Positions 33,734 through 43,263 of a stretch of 64,000 nucleotides of DNA are shown piece after piece. The first letter of the stretch is position 1; every line of letters starts with the position of its first letter. Both the position numbers and the translations under genes were made by a program. Source of the DNA: Archaeoglobus sp. JdFR-27 (GTDB lineage: Archaea; Halobacteriota; Archaeoglobi; Archaeoglobales; Archaeoglobaceae); the NCBI GenBank assembly GCA_002011235.1, contig MTMO01000003.1, positions 1 through 64,000 on the forward strand, read 5' to 3'. The notes beneath the pieces were generated by a model. That model did no database searches. It saw nothing but the letters and a program-made list of their open reading frames with translations, and was not told the origin of the DNA.

Positions 33734-34270
33734 ATGGCTAAAAATGCAAAAAATACAAAAAATGCGAATTCAAACTCGAATGACAGATACACAATCTCAG
33801 TCCTAGTTGAGAATAAACCTGGTGTTCTTGCAAGGGTGGCTTCACTCTTTAGAAGAAGGAACTTCAATATTGAGAGTCTGACTGTCGGAACCACAGATAG
33901 AGATGACATTTCAAGAATGACGATTGTTGTGAACGGGGATTTGAGGGTTGTTGAGCAAGTTATGAAGCAACTTAACAAGCTTATCGACGTTATAAAGGTC
34001 AGTGATGTGACGGAAAAGAGCGTAGAGAGGGAGCTGGTTCTCATAAAAGTAAAGGCTACCTCTGAGAGCCGAGGAGAAATTGTTGAGCTTGCAAACATCT
34101 TTAGAGGTAGAGTGGTCGACGTTTCAAAGGATAGCATCATTATCGAGATTACAGGAGATGAGGATAAGATCAAGGCTTTCATAAACCTGATGAGGCAGTT
34201 CGGGATTAGGGAGTTAGCAAGAACAGGCATGGTTGCGATGCAGAGGGGAGAAAAAGTTGTAAGTGTTTGA
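33734..34270 (+). CDS. ilvN: acetolactate synthase small (regulatory) subunit
   Basis: 178 aa from the ATG at 33734, preceded by GGGAGAT; an in-frame ATG at 33716 overlaps ilvB but is less likely. An N-terminal ACT domain (about 18-90) carries [19 protein letters not shown] and FNIESLTVG with the Gly pair for valine feedback binding; the C-terminal domain has [14 protein letters not shown]. It activates and confers feedback inhibition on IlvB. An Asn/Lys-rich N-terminal tail of about 16 residues is unusual. A T-rich stretch after the stop (34269-34310) is a likely terminator. Confidence 0.95.
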   Translation: MAKNAKNTKNANSNSNDRYTISVLVENKPGVLARVASLFRRRNFNIESLTVGTTDRDDISRMTIVVNGDLRVVEQVMKQLNKLIDVIKVSDVTEKSVERELVLIKVKATSESRGEIVELANIFRGRVVDVSKDSIIIEITGDEDKIKAFINLMRQFGIRELARTGMVAMQRGEKVVSV

Positions 34271-34332
34271 TTTTTTGTTTTTTAGTGGTATTTTTAGTGA
34301 TATAAATTCAATATTTTCCAAGTTTTATCATA

Positions 34333-34795
34333 TTAACCTCTCCACTTTATTATCCCATACGTAAGCAGAAGTCCCAATGATAGATTAACAATTGAACTGT
34401 GGCTCCCGATATCTATCTTTTTCATTTGACTCTCATAAGAAATCGCAAAAATATAAAGCTAATTATTTTAATTAGAATGTGATAGATAGCGACCAGCTTG
34501 AAAGATGCGTCTTTATCAGATATAGCTTTAAACAATTTTTTCAAAAGAATAAATTGGGAAGAAAGTAAAACTATGAAAAATAAAATAGTATAGCATTAAC
34601 GCAGACAATTTTGATACTCACCTAACCCAAAAAATAAAAATAAGTATTTGAAAGGGAATTATCCTAAAAACCCAGCTAATGGGAGAAAAGATATCCCGTA
34701 AGCTATCATCCATACAAAATAAACTGATGCAGAAAAACATTATATCTAGTCTCCTAATCCAAATAAATACGTTAAGGCAATAAATTTGGCCAAAA
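34333..34795 (-). pseudogene. decayed multipass membrane protein gene
   Basis: Three reading frames on the minus strand together give hydrophobic, protein-like sequence. From the 3' end of the plus strand they run AKFIALTYLFGLGD, stops, then MIAYGISFLPLAGFLG and FPFKYLFLFFGLGEYQNC. After further stops come KDASFKLVAIYHILIKIISF and, across a one-base shift, YESQMKKIDIGSHSSIV, ending LSLGLLLTYGIIKWRG. The stops and shifts mark a dead gene. The family was not recognised. The whole 690-base gap between ilvN and the LLM gene is explained mainly by this remnant. Confidence 0.45.
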
Positions 34796-34962
34796 AAGTA
34801 AATATACTGGATTTCATTATTTACACTGGCTAAATTGGTGTTTCAGGTCGTTGTAACCTTGAGATTTAACATAGTGGGTCTTCAAATTTAACAAATTATG
34901 AATAAAACAAAAAAATATATTAAAATTTTACAATATTATGGTTTTACAAATTTCTTCAAGAA

Positions 34963-35949
34963 TTAACCTTTCAAAATCTCTAAAACCTTTTTAACATAGG
35001 ACATCTCCGCTAAAGTTGGGGTGAGCTGTAACAAAACATGATCCATTCCAACTTCCTTCAGCTGCTCTATCTTCTGAGCTACCGTTTCAGGAGAACCAAC
35101 CAGCCCGGTATCTAACGTTCGATCGAGTACATTCCTTCTGCTCCCAGCTATGCTTTCTAAATATTTCTTAGCTTCCTCATCAGTATCCCTTATGAAAGTC
35201 AATCCGGGAATAGCAAATTCAATCTTATCTCTACCAACCTTATCCAAACGCTTGTACATGTCTTCGACATTCCTTCTTGCTTCTTCAACGCTGAATCCAC
35301 GCATCAACCAACCATCCACTTCTTCAGCAACGAGATTGCGAGAAGCTTCAGAGACTCCAGCATACCATATCGGAGGTTTTGGATTTGGTTTCGGTTCAAG
35401 AACACCACTTTCGATGGAATAGAATTTACCTTTAAAAGTTACTCTGTCTTCTATCCAAAGCCTTTTGATAATCTGAATCGCCTCCCTCGCACGATCTACA
35501 CGCTCATCGTGTTCGTAAAAGGGCAATCCATAAGCTTCGAACTCTCGCTTAAACCAGCACGCCCCCAAACTGAGCCAGAACCTTCCTTTGCTTATCTCAG
35601 CCAACGTAGCTGCTTGCTTTGCCAAAACAGCCGGATAGCGAAATGCTTCACAAAGGGTCGTGTGAGCAATTACCACCTTCTCAGTTACCTCAGCAATTGC
35701 TGCTGCTAAAGTCCAAGCCTCCAAAGCCGGAGCGCTCTCACCCTTTATCGGATTTAACATGTGATCTGGAATCCACAGCGAGTCGATGCCAATCTTTTCC
35801 GCCTCGAGTGCTACCTGTTTAACGTAATCATACGTCGGAAGCTTTTCGTCCTCTTTATCAAAATAAATTCCATCCACTTCAGCCTTAGCAGATTTGCGAC
35901 TTGGAAACCAACCACCGTAAACAGGCAGATACAATCCAATTTTAACCAT
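34963..35949 (-). CDS. LLM-class flavin/F420-dependent oxidoreductase
   Basis: About 328 aa from the ATG at 35949, since AGGTG precedes it; a GTG three codons earlier overlaps that site. It is a luciferase-like TIM barrel: VKIGLYLPVYGGW at the start, SLWIPDHMLNP, SKGRFWLSLGACWFKREFEAYG, and the C-terminal GLVGSPETVAQKIEQL. In strict anaerobes such proteins usually work with coenzyme F420, as in secondary alcohol or methylene-tetrahydromethanopterin chemistry; the exact substrate is unknown. It lies 52 nt from the acyl-CoA dehydrogenase gene upstream on the same strand and is probably in its operon. Confidence 0.87.
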   Translation of the reverse strand: MVKIGLYLPVYGGWFPSRKSAKAEVDGIYFDKEDEKLPTYDYVKQVALEAEKIGIDSLWIPDHMLNPIKGESAPALEAWTLAAAIAEVTEKVVIAHTTLCEAFRYPAVLAKQAATLAEISKGRFWLSLGACWFKREFEAYGLPFYEHDERVDRAREAIQIIKRLWIEDRVTFKGKFYSIESGVLEPKPNPKPPIWYAGVSEASRNLVAEEVDGWLMRGFSVEEARRNVEDMYKRLDKVGRDKIEFAIPGLTFIRDTDEEAKKYLESIAGSRRNVLDRTLDTGLVGSPETVAQKIEQLKEVGMDHVLLQLTPTLAEMSYVKKVLEILKG

Positions 35950-36001
35950 TTTTAACACCTTTTACTTATTTAACTTCTTTATTTATTTTCTTTAACCTGA
36001 A

Positions 36002-37096
36002 CTACACCAGTATACTCCTCGATATAATCAGCTTCATCATCTCTGAAGTGCCTTCAGCAATGTCTATAATCTTCGCATCTCTGTAGGCTCTGTCTGCTGG
36101 TGTTCCTGCTATTATTCCATACCCACCGTGGATTTCCACTACAAGGTCTGCTGCTTTCTTTGCAACCTCTGCAGACTTTAACTTGCACATAGCTGCCAAA
36201 ACAGTAACATCATCTGTATTTGCTATTTCAGCAGCACGATAAATGAGACTCCTCGTCGATTCAATATCCGTTGCAAGTTCAGCAAGCATGAATTGTATTG
36301 CCTGGAAATCGGCAATTCTCTGACCAAAAGCCTCTCTCTTTTTTGCACGGTTTATAGCCATCTCAAGACAGTTTTCAGCAATTCCAAGTCCCATTGCTGC
36401 AAAAGGAACTCTGTTGGGTGCCAATGTGCCCAGTGCAACTCTCATTCCCTTTCCCTCTCCGACGAGAATATTTTGTACAGGCACTTCAACATCCCTGAAC
36501 CTGACTGTACCAAGACCGCTTCCCCTCATACCACTTGGATTTAGCTTTACAATTTCGATCCCATCACTTCTCTCAACTATGAATGCTGTCAATCCCTTAG
36601 CACTCTCGCCGGTTCTCCCGACCACGATGAAAATCTCAGCAAGGGTGGAGTTCGTTATTAACGTTTTAACGCCGTTCAGTACGTAACTGTCACCCCTTCT
36701 CTCAGCTTTGAGTTTAATAGCACTCGCAACATCGCTACCTCCCGTTGGCTCGGTTATTGCTATGGCTCCCAGATGTTCAGATGTAAGCTTTTTCAGGTAC
36801 TTTCTTTTCTGTTCATCATTTCCAAATCTTCGAAATGCATCCACCACCATGTTGTGCACAACTACACTGTGAGCAATACCTCCAGAAACTTTTCCTAACT
36901 CTTCAGCTAACATGCTCGCCTCTACATATCCTTTTCCAAGTCCTCCATATTGTTCTGGAGTGAGGGTTCCCATTAACATTTTATCGAAGAGTTTTTTAAT
37001 AATTGATCTATCCATTTCGTTATTTTTGTCTATTTCTCCTGCCTTTGCTGCCACAAACTTCGCAACGTCTTTAATTATTTCTTCAAACTTTACCAT
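36002..37096 (-). CDS. acyl-CoA dehydrogenase (EGT-type catalytic Glu)
   Basis: 364 aa, slightly shorter than the usual 380. FAD-dependent desaturation of an acyl-CoA to the enoyl-CoA. The signature AIAITEPTGGSDVASAI binds FAD and substrate, and the C-terminal VEIHGGYGIIAG precedes DIAEGTSEMMK, which carries the catalytic Glu of the MCAD position. Electrons would go to an electron-transfer flavoprotein. The LLM oxidoreductase follows in the same direction and a cysteine-containing winged-helix regulator (37230) is divergent, so the pair is probably under its control. Confidence 0.93.
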   Translation of the reverse strand: MVKFEEIIKDVAKFVAAKAGEIDKNNEMDRSIIKKLFDKMLMGTLTPEQYGGLGKGYVEASMLAEELGKVSGGIAHSVVVHNMVVDAFRRFGNDEQKRKYLKKLTSEHLGAIAITEPTGGSDVASAIKLKAERRGDSYVLNGVKTLITNSTLAEIFIVVGRTGESAKGLTAFIVERSDGIEIVKLNPSGMRGSGLGTVRFRDVEVPVQNILVGEGKGMRVALGTLAPNRVPFAAMGLGIAENCLEMAINRAKKREAFGQRIADFQAIQFMLAELATDIESTRSLIYRAAEIANTDDVTVLAAMCKLKSAEVAKKAADLVVEIHGGYGIIAGTPADRAYRDAKIIDIAEGTSEMMKLIISRSILV

Positions 37097-37229
37097 GATT
37101 TTTCTTTAAGCACCAATTATAAAAGATTTCTTAGAATTCCAATAACTTTTAGTTATTTCAATAACTATTTTGTTGGATCAGAGCAAAAAGAATCAAATAT
37201 CTGAACAAAATTAGTTACTAGTGTTACCT

Positions 37230-37955
37230 ATGGAAGAAATTAAGAAAGAAATAGTGGAGTTAAAAAAAGAGATTGAGAAATTTAGAAAACTAGTGACAGA
37301 CGATTTGACCAAGTCCATAGAGGGTAGTGTGGAGAGAAAACTGGGTGAAGTTTTGATTTCGATAATCTCCACCCTAAACAATGAATTAATCCATGAAAAA
37401 ATATCAACAAGTTGCAGTAGATATGCGAAGTGTACAGAGACATTCAGTAGGCTCTTAAATGATGCCTTGAGAAATGGTGTTGAGTTAAGAGCTGAATCGA
37501 ATGAATTCGAGATTTTATACAAAGAGAAAGCAAGAATACTTTCTCAACTGGAGGAAAACGCTCCGTATGAGAACTGTCTCACATGCTTTTCTGAGACTTT
37601 AGAGTTACTTAAGAGACAAGAAAAGATGCTAAAACTCTTTAAAAATACTTTAAAGAGGTCATTTCATCCAAACATTGAATATACTGACGTTGATGCCAAT
37701 GATGTCCTGAATAAACTTGAGCCGATATCAAATTTAATCAGGATAAAGATACTTATAGAACTCTCTAAACATCCCCGACGTTTCAGTCAGCTTTCGAAGG
37801 TTACTGGCTTGGATGGTGGAAACCTTAGGTTTCATCTAAGGAGACTTGCCGACGCGGGCTTGATAATTCAGCATAAAAAAGGTGGCGAATATATGATAAC
37901 TGAAACCGGCAAAATATTCTTTGATAGACTTATTAATCTACTCAACAGTATTTAA
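37230..37955 (+). CDS. winged-helix regulator with cysteine-containing sensor region
   Basis: 241 aa from the ATG at 37230; an in-frame GTG at 37221 is less likely. The N-terminal coiled coil (about 1-25) leads to a helical region with four cysteines, SCSRYAKC (about 61-68) and ENCLTC (about 111-116), which could bind zinc or an iron-sulfur cluster. Residues about 155-241 are an ArsR-type winged helix (LIRIKILIELSKHPRRFSQL, then GNLRFHLRRLADAGLI). Divergent from the acyl-CoA dehydrogenase/LLM pair across 133 nt, so it probably regulates that promoter. The ligand is unknown. Confidence 0.75.
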   Translation: MEEIKKEIVELKKEIEKFRKLVTDDLTKSIEGSVERKLGEVLISIISTLNNELIHEKISTSCSRYAKCTETFSRLLNDALRNGVELRAESNEFEILYKEKARILSQLEENAPYENCLTCFSETLELLKRQEKMLKLFKNTLKRSFHPNIEYTDVDANDVLNKLEPISNLIRIKILIELSKHPRRFSQLSKVTGLDGGNLRFHLRRLADAGLIIQHKKGGEYMITETGKIFFDRLINLLNSI

Positions 37956-38094
37956 TGAGTCCTTACAGTGTTTAATGATTTACCTGCCATCTCTTAAGAT
38001 TTAGATGTATCTACAATTTATTTTTATTTCATTTTTATCATTTTTAATCTATTTTAGTTTTCCTCGTGTCTATTCATGTAAACTTTCTTGTAGA

Positions 38095-38156
38095 GAATGT
38101 TAAAAAATAAAAAATAAAAATTAAAAAAATTAAAAAATTAAAAAAATTTAATTAAA
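38095..38156. other. A/T low-complexity tract
   Basis: Near-homopolymeric runs of A and T with short AATTAA repeats in the gap between the convergent regulator and oxidoreductase genes. Likely a termination region for one or both. Confidence 0.35.
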
Positions 38157-39332
38157 ACCAGGAACTTCATGCTCTCTCAAGCGATGTAGTCTGCCCAAGA
38201 ATCTGCTTATATCATGCCCTGAAATCATGAGTCTGAATAGCAAACCAGCATTGGATACATCTCCGATGAGGATGTATCCCTTCAACCTTCCTTCCTCGAT
38301 GTAGAACCTCCAATAATTTCCCTTAGCCTGTATCTCTTCATAATCTCCTTTCAGCTCACCTGCAATTACGAAGTGGAAACCGAGCTTTTTCAAGCTGTTG
38401 ATGACGTCAGATCCCTCATATTTAACTTCAAACCCCAGCAAATTTAAAGCGGCAACCTTCCCCTGCCTTACGGCATTCCAGAAATTAGCAAAAATTCTTC
38501 TCTCTCCCGTAATCCTGTTCTTTGTCTCACAGACATCCCCACAGGCGAAGATATTCTCAGCTGAAGTCCTCATAAAGTCATCCACAATTATTCCCTTTCT
38601 CGTTTCAATTTCTCCCCTGCAAAACTCTATGTTTGGGATCATGCCTGTTGCAGCGATAAAAAAATCTCCCTCAAAAACCTCTCCATCTTCAGTTATCACA
38701 GCCCTGCAAATCCCATTACCTTCAAACTCCTTCCCAGGTTTGTTAAAAACGATTTTTACTCCTTTCTCTTCCATTACTCTCTCGATAAAAGCCGACGTTT
38801 TCTTATCGAGTCTATCCGGCATTATGCGATTGGTTGCTTCGATAAGGGTAACGTCAACACCCAGCTCATTTAATATGAGAGCTATCTCGGTTCCTTGGAA
38901 ACCAGCTCCGATGATGATCGCCTTTTTTCCCCTTCCGAGAATTTCTTTAAGTTTCTCCACCTGGGTTATCGATTTAAAGTTGTAGATATTGGGGTAGTTG
39001 AGTCCTTTAAGCGGAGCATACAGCCTGCTTCCTGAGGCTATTATCAACTTCTCATAGGTGTATTCACCCCTGTCAGTATGAATTGTGTTTGATTTAGTTT
39101 CCAGTTTCCTAACGGATTCTCCAACTCTTGCATCCAGTTTTAGCCTTTCAAAAACGTCTTTACCCTTCCAAAAAACATCCTGGGTAGAGGTTTTCAGGTA
39201 AGTTGTGAGGACAGCCGGATTATAGGGGGGAGCTTTTTCAGCGGAAAAAATGGTTATTTCCTCGTCTGTAAGCTTTCTGATTGTCTCCGCTGCCGTGATT
39301 CCTGCTGGTCCAGCACCTATTATAGATATCAT
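38148..39332 (-). CDS. FAD/NAD(P)-dependent oxidoreductase linked to CO dehydrogenase
   Basis: 394 aa. The N-terminal FAD motif ISIIGAGPAGITAAETI and the internal NAD motif KAIIIGAGFQGTEIALIL (about 135-152), then ENIFACGDVCE for the second FAD contact, define the pyridine-nucleotide disulfide oxidoreductase fold without the redox-active CxxxxC pair. It is the nitrite-reductase-like or FNOR type found next to CODH genes in several anaerobes, where it passes electrons from the CooF ferredoxin to NAD(P)+. It starts 6 nt after the cooS stop, so one operon. Confidence 0.9.
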   Translation of the reverse strand: MISIIGAGPAGITAAETIRKLTDEEITIFSAEKAPPYNPAVLTTYLKTSTQDVFWKGKDVFERLKLDARVGESVRKLETKSNTIHTDRGEYTYEKLIIASGSRLYAPLKGLNYPNIYNFKSITQVEKLKEILGRGKKAIIIGAGFQGTEIALILNELGVDVTLIEATNRIMPDRLDKKTSAFIERVMEEKGVKIVFNKPGKEFEGNGICRAVITEDGEVFEGDFFIAATGMIPNIEFCRGEIETRKGIIVDDFMRTSAENIFACGDVCETKNRITGERRIFANFWNAVRQGKVAALNLLGFEVKYEGSDVINSLKKLGFHFVIAGELKGDYEEIQAKGNYWRFYIEEGRLKGYILIGDVSNAGLLFRLMISGHDISRFLGRLHRLREHEVPGFN

Positions 39333-39338
39333 GTTAGC

Positions 39339-41189
39339 TTAAATCCCTAGTTTTCTCCTTTTCTCTTCAATATGTTTCACAATGATGTCTGCAGCCCTCT
39401 CTGCATCCGGTTCAACAACAAACTTCCCTCCTGTTAGGCTTTCAACTTTGTTCGTTAGGACATCAATAACGAATTTGCTTCCAAATATCGGTGGAGGGAC
39501 GCCCAAAACAACCAGCAACCCCGATGCAACGAAGTAAGTGCCTATCGCTATTGCCTTTTCAGAGTACCACTCCATGGCAGCCCCGGCTGCAGGAAGGTCG
39601 CTAATATCAACTCCAATCTCGTTTGCAAGAGCAGCTAAAGCAACAAGGATTCGAGAATTGTCCACGCAAGAGCCGAAATGTAATATCGGCGGGATACCAA
39701 GGGATTCACATACCTCTCTTAATCCATTGCCTGCTAATTTAGCAGCTTCTGGCATTTTTAAGCCAACTTTCGCATCTGCAACTGCAGCGCAGCCCGTATC
39801 CACTACAAGCACGTCATTTTCGATGAGCTTTCTCGCGAGGGTTGTATGGGATTTGTCCTGCGTAACCTTTGGATTGTTGCATCCAACCGAGCCAACAACT
39901 CCCTTTATGCTCCCGCTTTTAATCGCATCTATAAGCGGTTTCAAGCTCCCACCTAAAGCTTTAACAACCGCTTCAACTGAGAAACCGGTCATCAGCTCAA
40001 CCGGTTTTACATCTGGAATCTTTATGAGATCTCTGTTTCTCTGCTTGAACCTCTCGATTGCAAGTTTTACCACTTCAACAGCCTTTTCGTGGGCATTTTC
40101 GGGAGTGAATTCAATATGCATCGCATCCTTGAATTTTGCCTTTGGCGATGTGGTAACCACAGCCGTATGATAGCATTTGGCAACATCAACTATTGCGGGC
40201 ATTATGCACTGGTAGTCAACTACAACAACATCAGCAACACCTGTGCCAATAACCAATTCCTGGATCAGATGATTTCCAGCCATAGGGATCCCTTTTCGCA
40301 TCAATACTTCATTTCCAGTACAGCATAAGCCAGCGAGATTTATCCCCTCTGCTCCTGCTTTCTTGGCCAGTTTAACAAGATCTTCACGCATAGCTGCCTC
40401 AACCACCGCATCGGAAACGAGTGGATTGTGGCCGTGTAGGATTATGTTCACCTCATTCTCCTTCAGCGTTGCAAGGTTTATCGTGGATGTTTTCGGTTCT
40501 GGAGTTCCGAATAAGATATCAGAAACCTCAGTTGCTATCATAGACCCTCCAAATCCGTCACCCAGAGATGTTCTCAGGCATTGAAGCAGTATGTTCGCAG
40601 GCTCATTATCCACACCCATATGAGTGCGATGCATCATTTCAACGACTTCCCTATCGATCCCCCTAGGAATTACACCTAAATTTTCCCATATCTCTATCCT
40701 TTTACGTGGTGCTCTGTTTATTAGCTGAATTCTTTCCTTTTTGGATCCAAAATCTTCAAGCATCGCATCAGCAAGCTCTGAAGCTATCTCTACAATGCTT
40801 TTTTTCGTTGTGTCGATTCCATACTCCTCTGCCAACCTTTTCAGTTTATCTTCATCTTTTATTGTGTAGGCTTTAACCATGCCAGCCTTTGATAATACCT
40901 CTACCAGATCCCTTCCATGATCGCTATGGGATGCTGCTCCACTTGCTACCGCCCTTGCAAGATTTCTTGCAACTATAACATCCGCATCAGCACCACAAAC
41001 TCCTTTCTGTGGCCCTTCACCAAAAGGATCAATTCTACACGGCCCCATTGTACAGTTTCTGCAGCTAAGTCCAAGAGAACAGTATCCACATTGCGGCTCC
41101 TGGTTTTCCAACCTATTCCATACCAACTCAATTCCTACATCATCCAATTTTTTAATAATTCTTAATGCATCTTGGTGGATGGAATGCAT
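39339..41189 (-). CDS. cooS: anaerobic Ni-Fe carbon monoxide dehydrogenase catalytic subunit
   Basis: 616 aa. It oxidises CO to CO2. The B-cluster cysteines Cys43, Cys46, Cys51 and Cys65 are in SCRNCTMGPCR and VCGAD. The C-cluster ligands are seen in order: His of ILHGHNP, Cys of CCTGNEV, Cys of DYQCIMP, Cys of SVGCNNPK, Cys of DTGCAAVAD and Cys of HFGSCVDNSR. The D-cluster reads Cys34-Gly-Tyr-Cys37 rather than the Cx7C of the Carboxydothermus type. No acetyl-CoA synthase gene is adjacent, so this is the CO-oxidising form coupled to CooF and the FAD oxidoreductase. Confidence 0.97.
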   Translation of the reverse strand: MHSIHQDALRIIKKLDDVGIELVWNRLENQEPQCGYCSLGLSCRNCTMGPCRIDPFGEGPQKGVCGADADVIVARNLARAVASGAASHSDHGRDLVEVLSKAGMVKAYTIKDEDKLKRLAEEYGIDTTKKSIVEIASELADAMLEDFGSKKERIQLINRAPRKRIEIWENLGVIPRGIDREVVEMMHRTHMGVDNEPANILLQCLRTSLGDGFGGSMIATEVSDILFGTPEPKTSTINLATLKENEVNIILHGHNPLVSDAVVEAAMREDLVKLAKKAGAEGINLAGLCCTGNEVLMRKGIPMAGNHLIQELVIGTGVADVVVVDYQCIMPAIVDVAKCYHTAVVTTSPKAKFKDAMHIEFTPENAHEKAVEVVKLAIERFKQRNRDLIKIPDVKPVELMTGFSVEAVVKALGGSLKPLIDAIKSGSIKGVVGSVGCNNPKVTQDKSHTTLARKLIENDVLVVDTGCAAVADAKVGLKMPEAAKLAGNGLREVCESLGIPPILHFGSCVDNSRILVALAALANEIGVDISDLPAAGAAMEWYSEKAIAIGTYFVASGLLVVLGVPPPIFGSKFVIDVLTNKVESLTGGKFVVEPDAERAADIIVKHIEEKRRKLGI

Positions 41190-41193
41190 AACA

Positions 41194-41763
41194 TCACCCC
41201 CTCAACTCAAGCCAGATTTTGTAGTTCTCCGGAACCTCTTCCCTTCTCTCAAAAATTGGTGAATAAGTTGATGCGATCCGTTTTTCAGCTTCTTCAATCA
41301 ACTCATTTACATCTCCATATCTCAACGCTCCAACCTTGCAAGCCTCAACACAAGCTGGAATTTCATCTTCTTTCACTCTCTCTATGCATCCATCGCATTT
41401 GTAGCTCACAGGAAGTTTCTCGATTCTTTTCCAATCAATATGGAATCTTACAACTGCGAACGGGCAAACCATTGCACACATACCACAATTTATGCACCTT
41501 TCAACATCCACAAAGACTATCCCTTCCTCTCTTCTTATCGCCGAAGTTGGACAAGCTTCAAGACATGGTGCTGGCTCACAATGTCTGCATTTGCTGGGGA
41601 AAGCATAGTTTTCCTTGGCTGAATACACGTGAATTCTTGGCTTTGGTGGTGTTTCTTCGTAAATCGCATTGAAATTCTTGCTTTGGGAGTGGGCAACAGC
41701 ACACTCAAACATGCACTGCATGCACCCTATACATCTTTCTGGAAAAACAACAACTGACTTCAT
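41194..41763 (-). CDS. cooF: CooF-like ferredoxin with four [4Fe-4S] motifs
   Basis: 189 aa. Cysteine motifs in order: CIGCMQCMFEC (11-21), CRHCEPAPCLEACP (about 59-72), CINCGMCAMVCPF (about 89-101), and CDGC with CVEAC (about 123-142), matching CooF and DmsB/HycB-type electron carriers. It takes electrons from CooS and hands them to a partner, here probably the FAD/NAD oxidoreductase. First gene of the three-gene CO module, 4 nt upstream of cooS. Start codon ATG. No twin-arginine signal, so it is cytoplasmic. Confidence 0.95.
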   Translation of the reverse strand: MKSVVVFPERCIGCMQCMFECAVAHSQSKNFNAIYEETPPKPRIHVYSAKENYAFPSKCRHCEPAPCLEACPTSAIRREEGIVFVDVERCINCGMCAMVCPFAVVRFHIDWKRIEKLPVSYKCDGCIERVKEDEIPACVEACKVGALRYGDVNELIEEAEKRIASTYSPIFERREEVPENYKIWLELRG

Positions 41764-42007
41764 GGTTGATCAGTAATGATTAATATTGAAAGTATTTAAC
41801 CTTTGTTTGGAGAGTATTTTGATAACTTAAAAATATAACTTAAAAATAAAATAGATACTTAGAATAGCTTAGAGAGTCCTCTGAATTTCCTAAGATAAAG
41901 GCGATTTTTACTAATTTTAACATCTAAATACATAGAAACACTTAACCCTAATAAATCTTAAAGAAGAATAATTTAATGAAAGTAAAAATAAAAACAAAAA
42001 ATAAGAA

Positions 42008-43240
42008 TTAGGTTCTGTAACTCCTTGGCATCCCCAAGATATGCTCGGCTATGTAGTTCAAGGCCATTTGTTGCGTTATTGGTGCTAACCTTAGCAGATT
42101 TACCTCCCTCCACCATCTTTCCACATCGTACTCTTTAGCATACCCATATCCTCCAAAGGTTTGCATAGCCCAGTAAACTGCTTTAATTGAATTTTCCACT
42201 GCAACAACCTTTGCCATGTTCGATGCATCTCCCACTTCTTTGAAAGCAGCCTGCATCTGAACTCTTTTTTCCGGATTCATAATATCCTCGATCTTGAATT
42301 TCGTATCGTAGAGCCAGGCAGCCTTCCTCATCATAAGTTCTGCACACTGAAGTGACGCATACGCTTCAGCCAAAGGAAACTGTAAGCCTTGATAACTCCC
42401 GATTGGATCTGCAAAGACCTTTCTCTCCTTTGAATATTCAACAGCCTTGCTTATTGCAAGCCTCGCGCCACCGATAGCCCCGGCAGCAGCGCTCATCCTC
42501 TCCGGATTTAAGACGTCGAGAAGCATGTACCATCCAAGATCCTTCTGGCCAAGAATCGCATCTTCTGGAACTCTCAAATCGCTTATACTTACCTCACATG
42601 TCTTAGAGAAGTTTATACCATGTTTGGGAATAGGATTCCACTTTACGGCCTTGTTTGGGAGATCAACCAAGAAAAGGGTGATTCCTAAGGATTTTTTAGG
42701 AGCTTGATCTATGGGTGTTGTTCTGGTTACGAGTAGCATACCCTTTGCCCTATCTATCCCGCTTATGAAGATCTTGTTTCCATTTATAACGTACTCATCT
42801 CCCTCCTTTCTCGCAAACGTCTGAGTTTTTAATGTGTTTGTTCCTGCATTTGGCTCCGTTAGAGCCATGCAGAATTCAAGCTCACCCTTTGCTATCCCTG
42901 GCAGATACTTTTCCTTCTGCTCTTCATTCCCATATCGAGCGATTGGTAGGCCACCAAATATCTCGGTCAAAACTAGATACCAAACTCCTCCTGCTCCACA
43001 ACCGTTCGCACATAGCTCCTCCATCCCGATAACCATTTCCTGCATTCCGTATCCGGCTCCACCGTATTCCTCTGGAAGCAATAGACCAAGAAAACCCGCA
43101 TCAGCCAAAGCCTTGTAGAACTCCTCAGCAAACTCACCCTTTTCATCCTTTTCTCTCCAGTATTCGGGTGGGAAGTCTTTGGCTACATCTCTGGCTGAAC
43201 TTGCAATCATTTTCTGTTCTTCTGTAAGCTCAAAAACCAT
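42008..43240 (-). CDS. acyl-CoA dehydrogenase of the six-gene acyl-CoA operon
   Basis: 410 aa. FAD-dependent: CMALTEPNAGTNTLKTQ is the signature and WAMQTFGGYGYAKEYDVERW the C-terminal FAD loop. At the position of the MCAD catalytic Glu (EGT) the sequence is RLAPITQQM, with no Glu. Instead Glu in NPERMSAAAGAIGG aligns with the isovaleryl-CoA dehydrogenase-type base, so it probably acts on branched or bulky acyl groups. Last gene of the run from 48133 to 42008, 23 nt after the MaoC gene. It would introduce the double bond that MaoC then hydrates. Confidence 0.9.
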   Translation of the reverse strand: MVFELTEEQKMIASSARDVAKDFPPEYWREKDEKGEFAEEFYKALADAGFLGLLLPEEYGGAGYGMQEMVIGMEELCANGCGAGGVWYLVLTEIFGGLPIARYGNEEQKEKYLPGIAKGELEFCMALTEPNAGTNTLKTQTFARKEGDEYVINGNKIFISGIDRAKGMLLVTRTTPIDQAPKKSLGITLFLVDLPNKAVKWNPIPKHGINFSKTCEVSISDLRVPEDAILGQKDLGWYMLLDVLNPERMSAAAGAIGGARLAISKAVEYSKERKVFADPIGSYQGLQFPLAEAYASLQCAELMMRKAAWLYDTKFKIEDIMNPEKRVQMQAAFKEVGDASNMAKVVAVENSIKAVYWAMQTFGGYGYAKEYDVERWWREVNLLRLAPITQQMALNYIAEHILGMPRSYRT

Positions 43241-43263
43241 TTTATCACCCCATATTTCTCATC

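Noticed and set aside
38095-38156. A/T tract as a replication origin element
   Set aside because: It is a plain low-complexity spacer between convergent genes with no origin-box-like motif.
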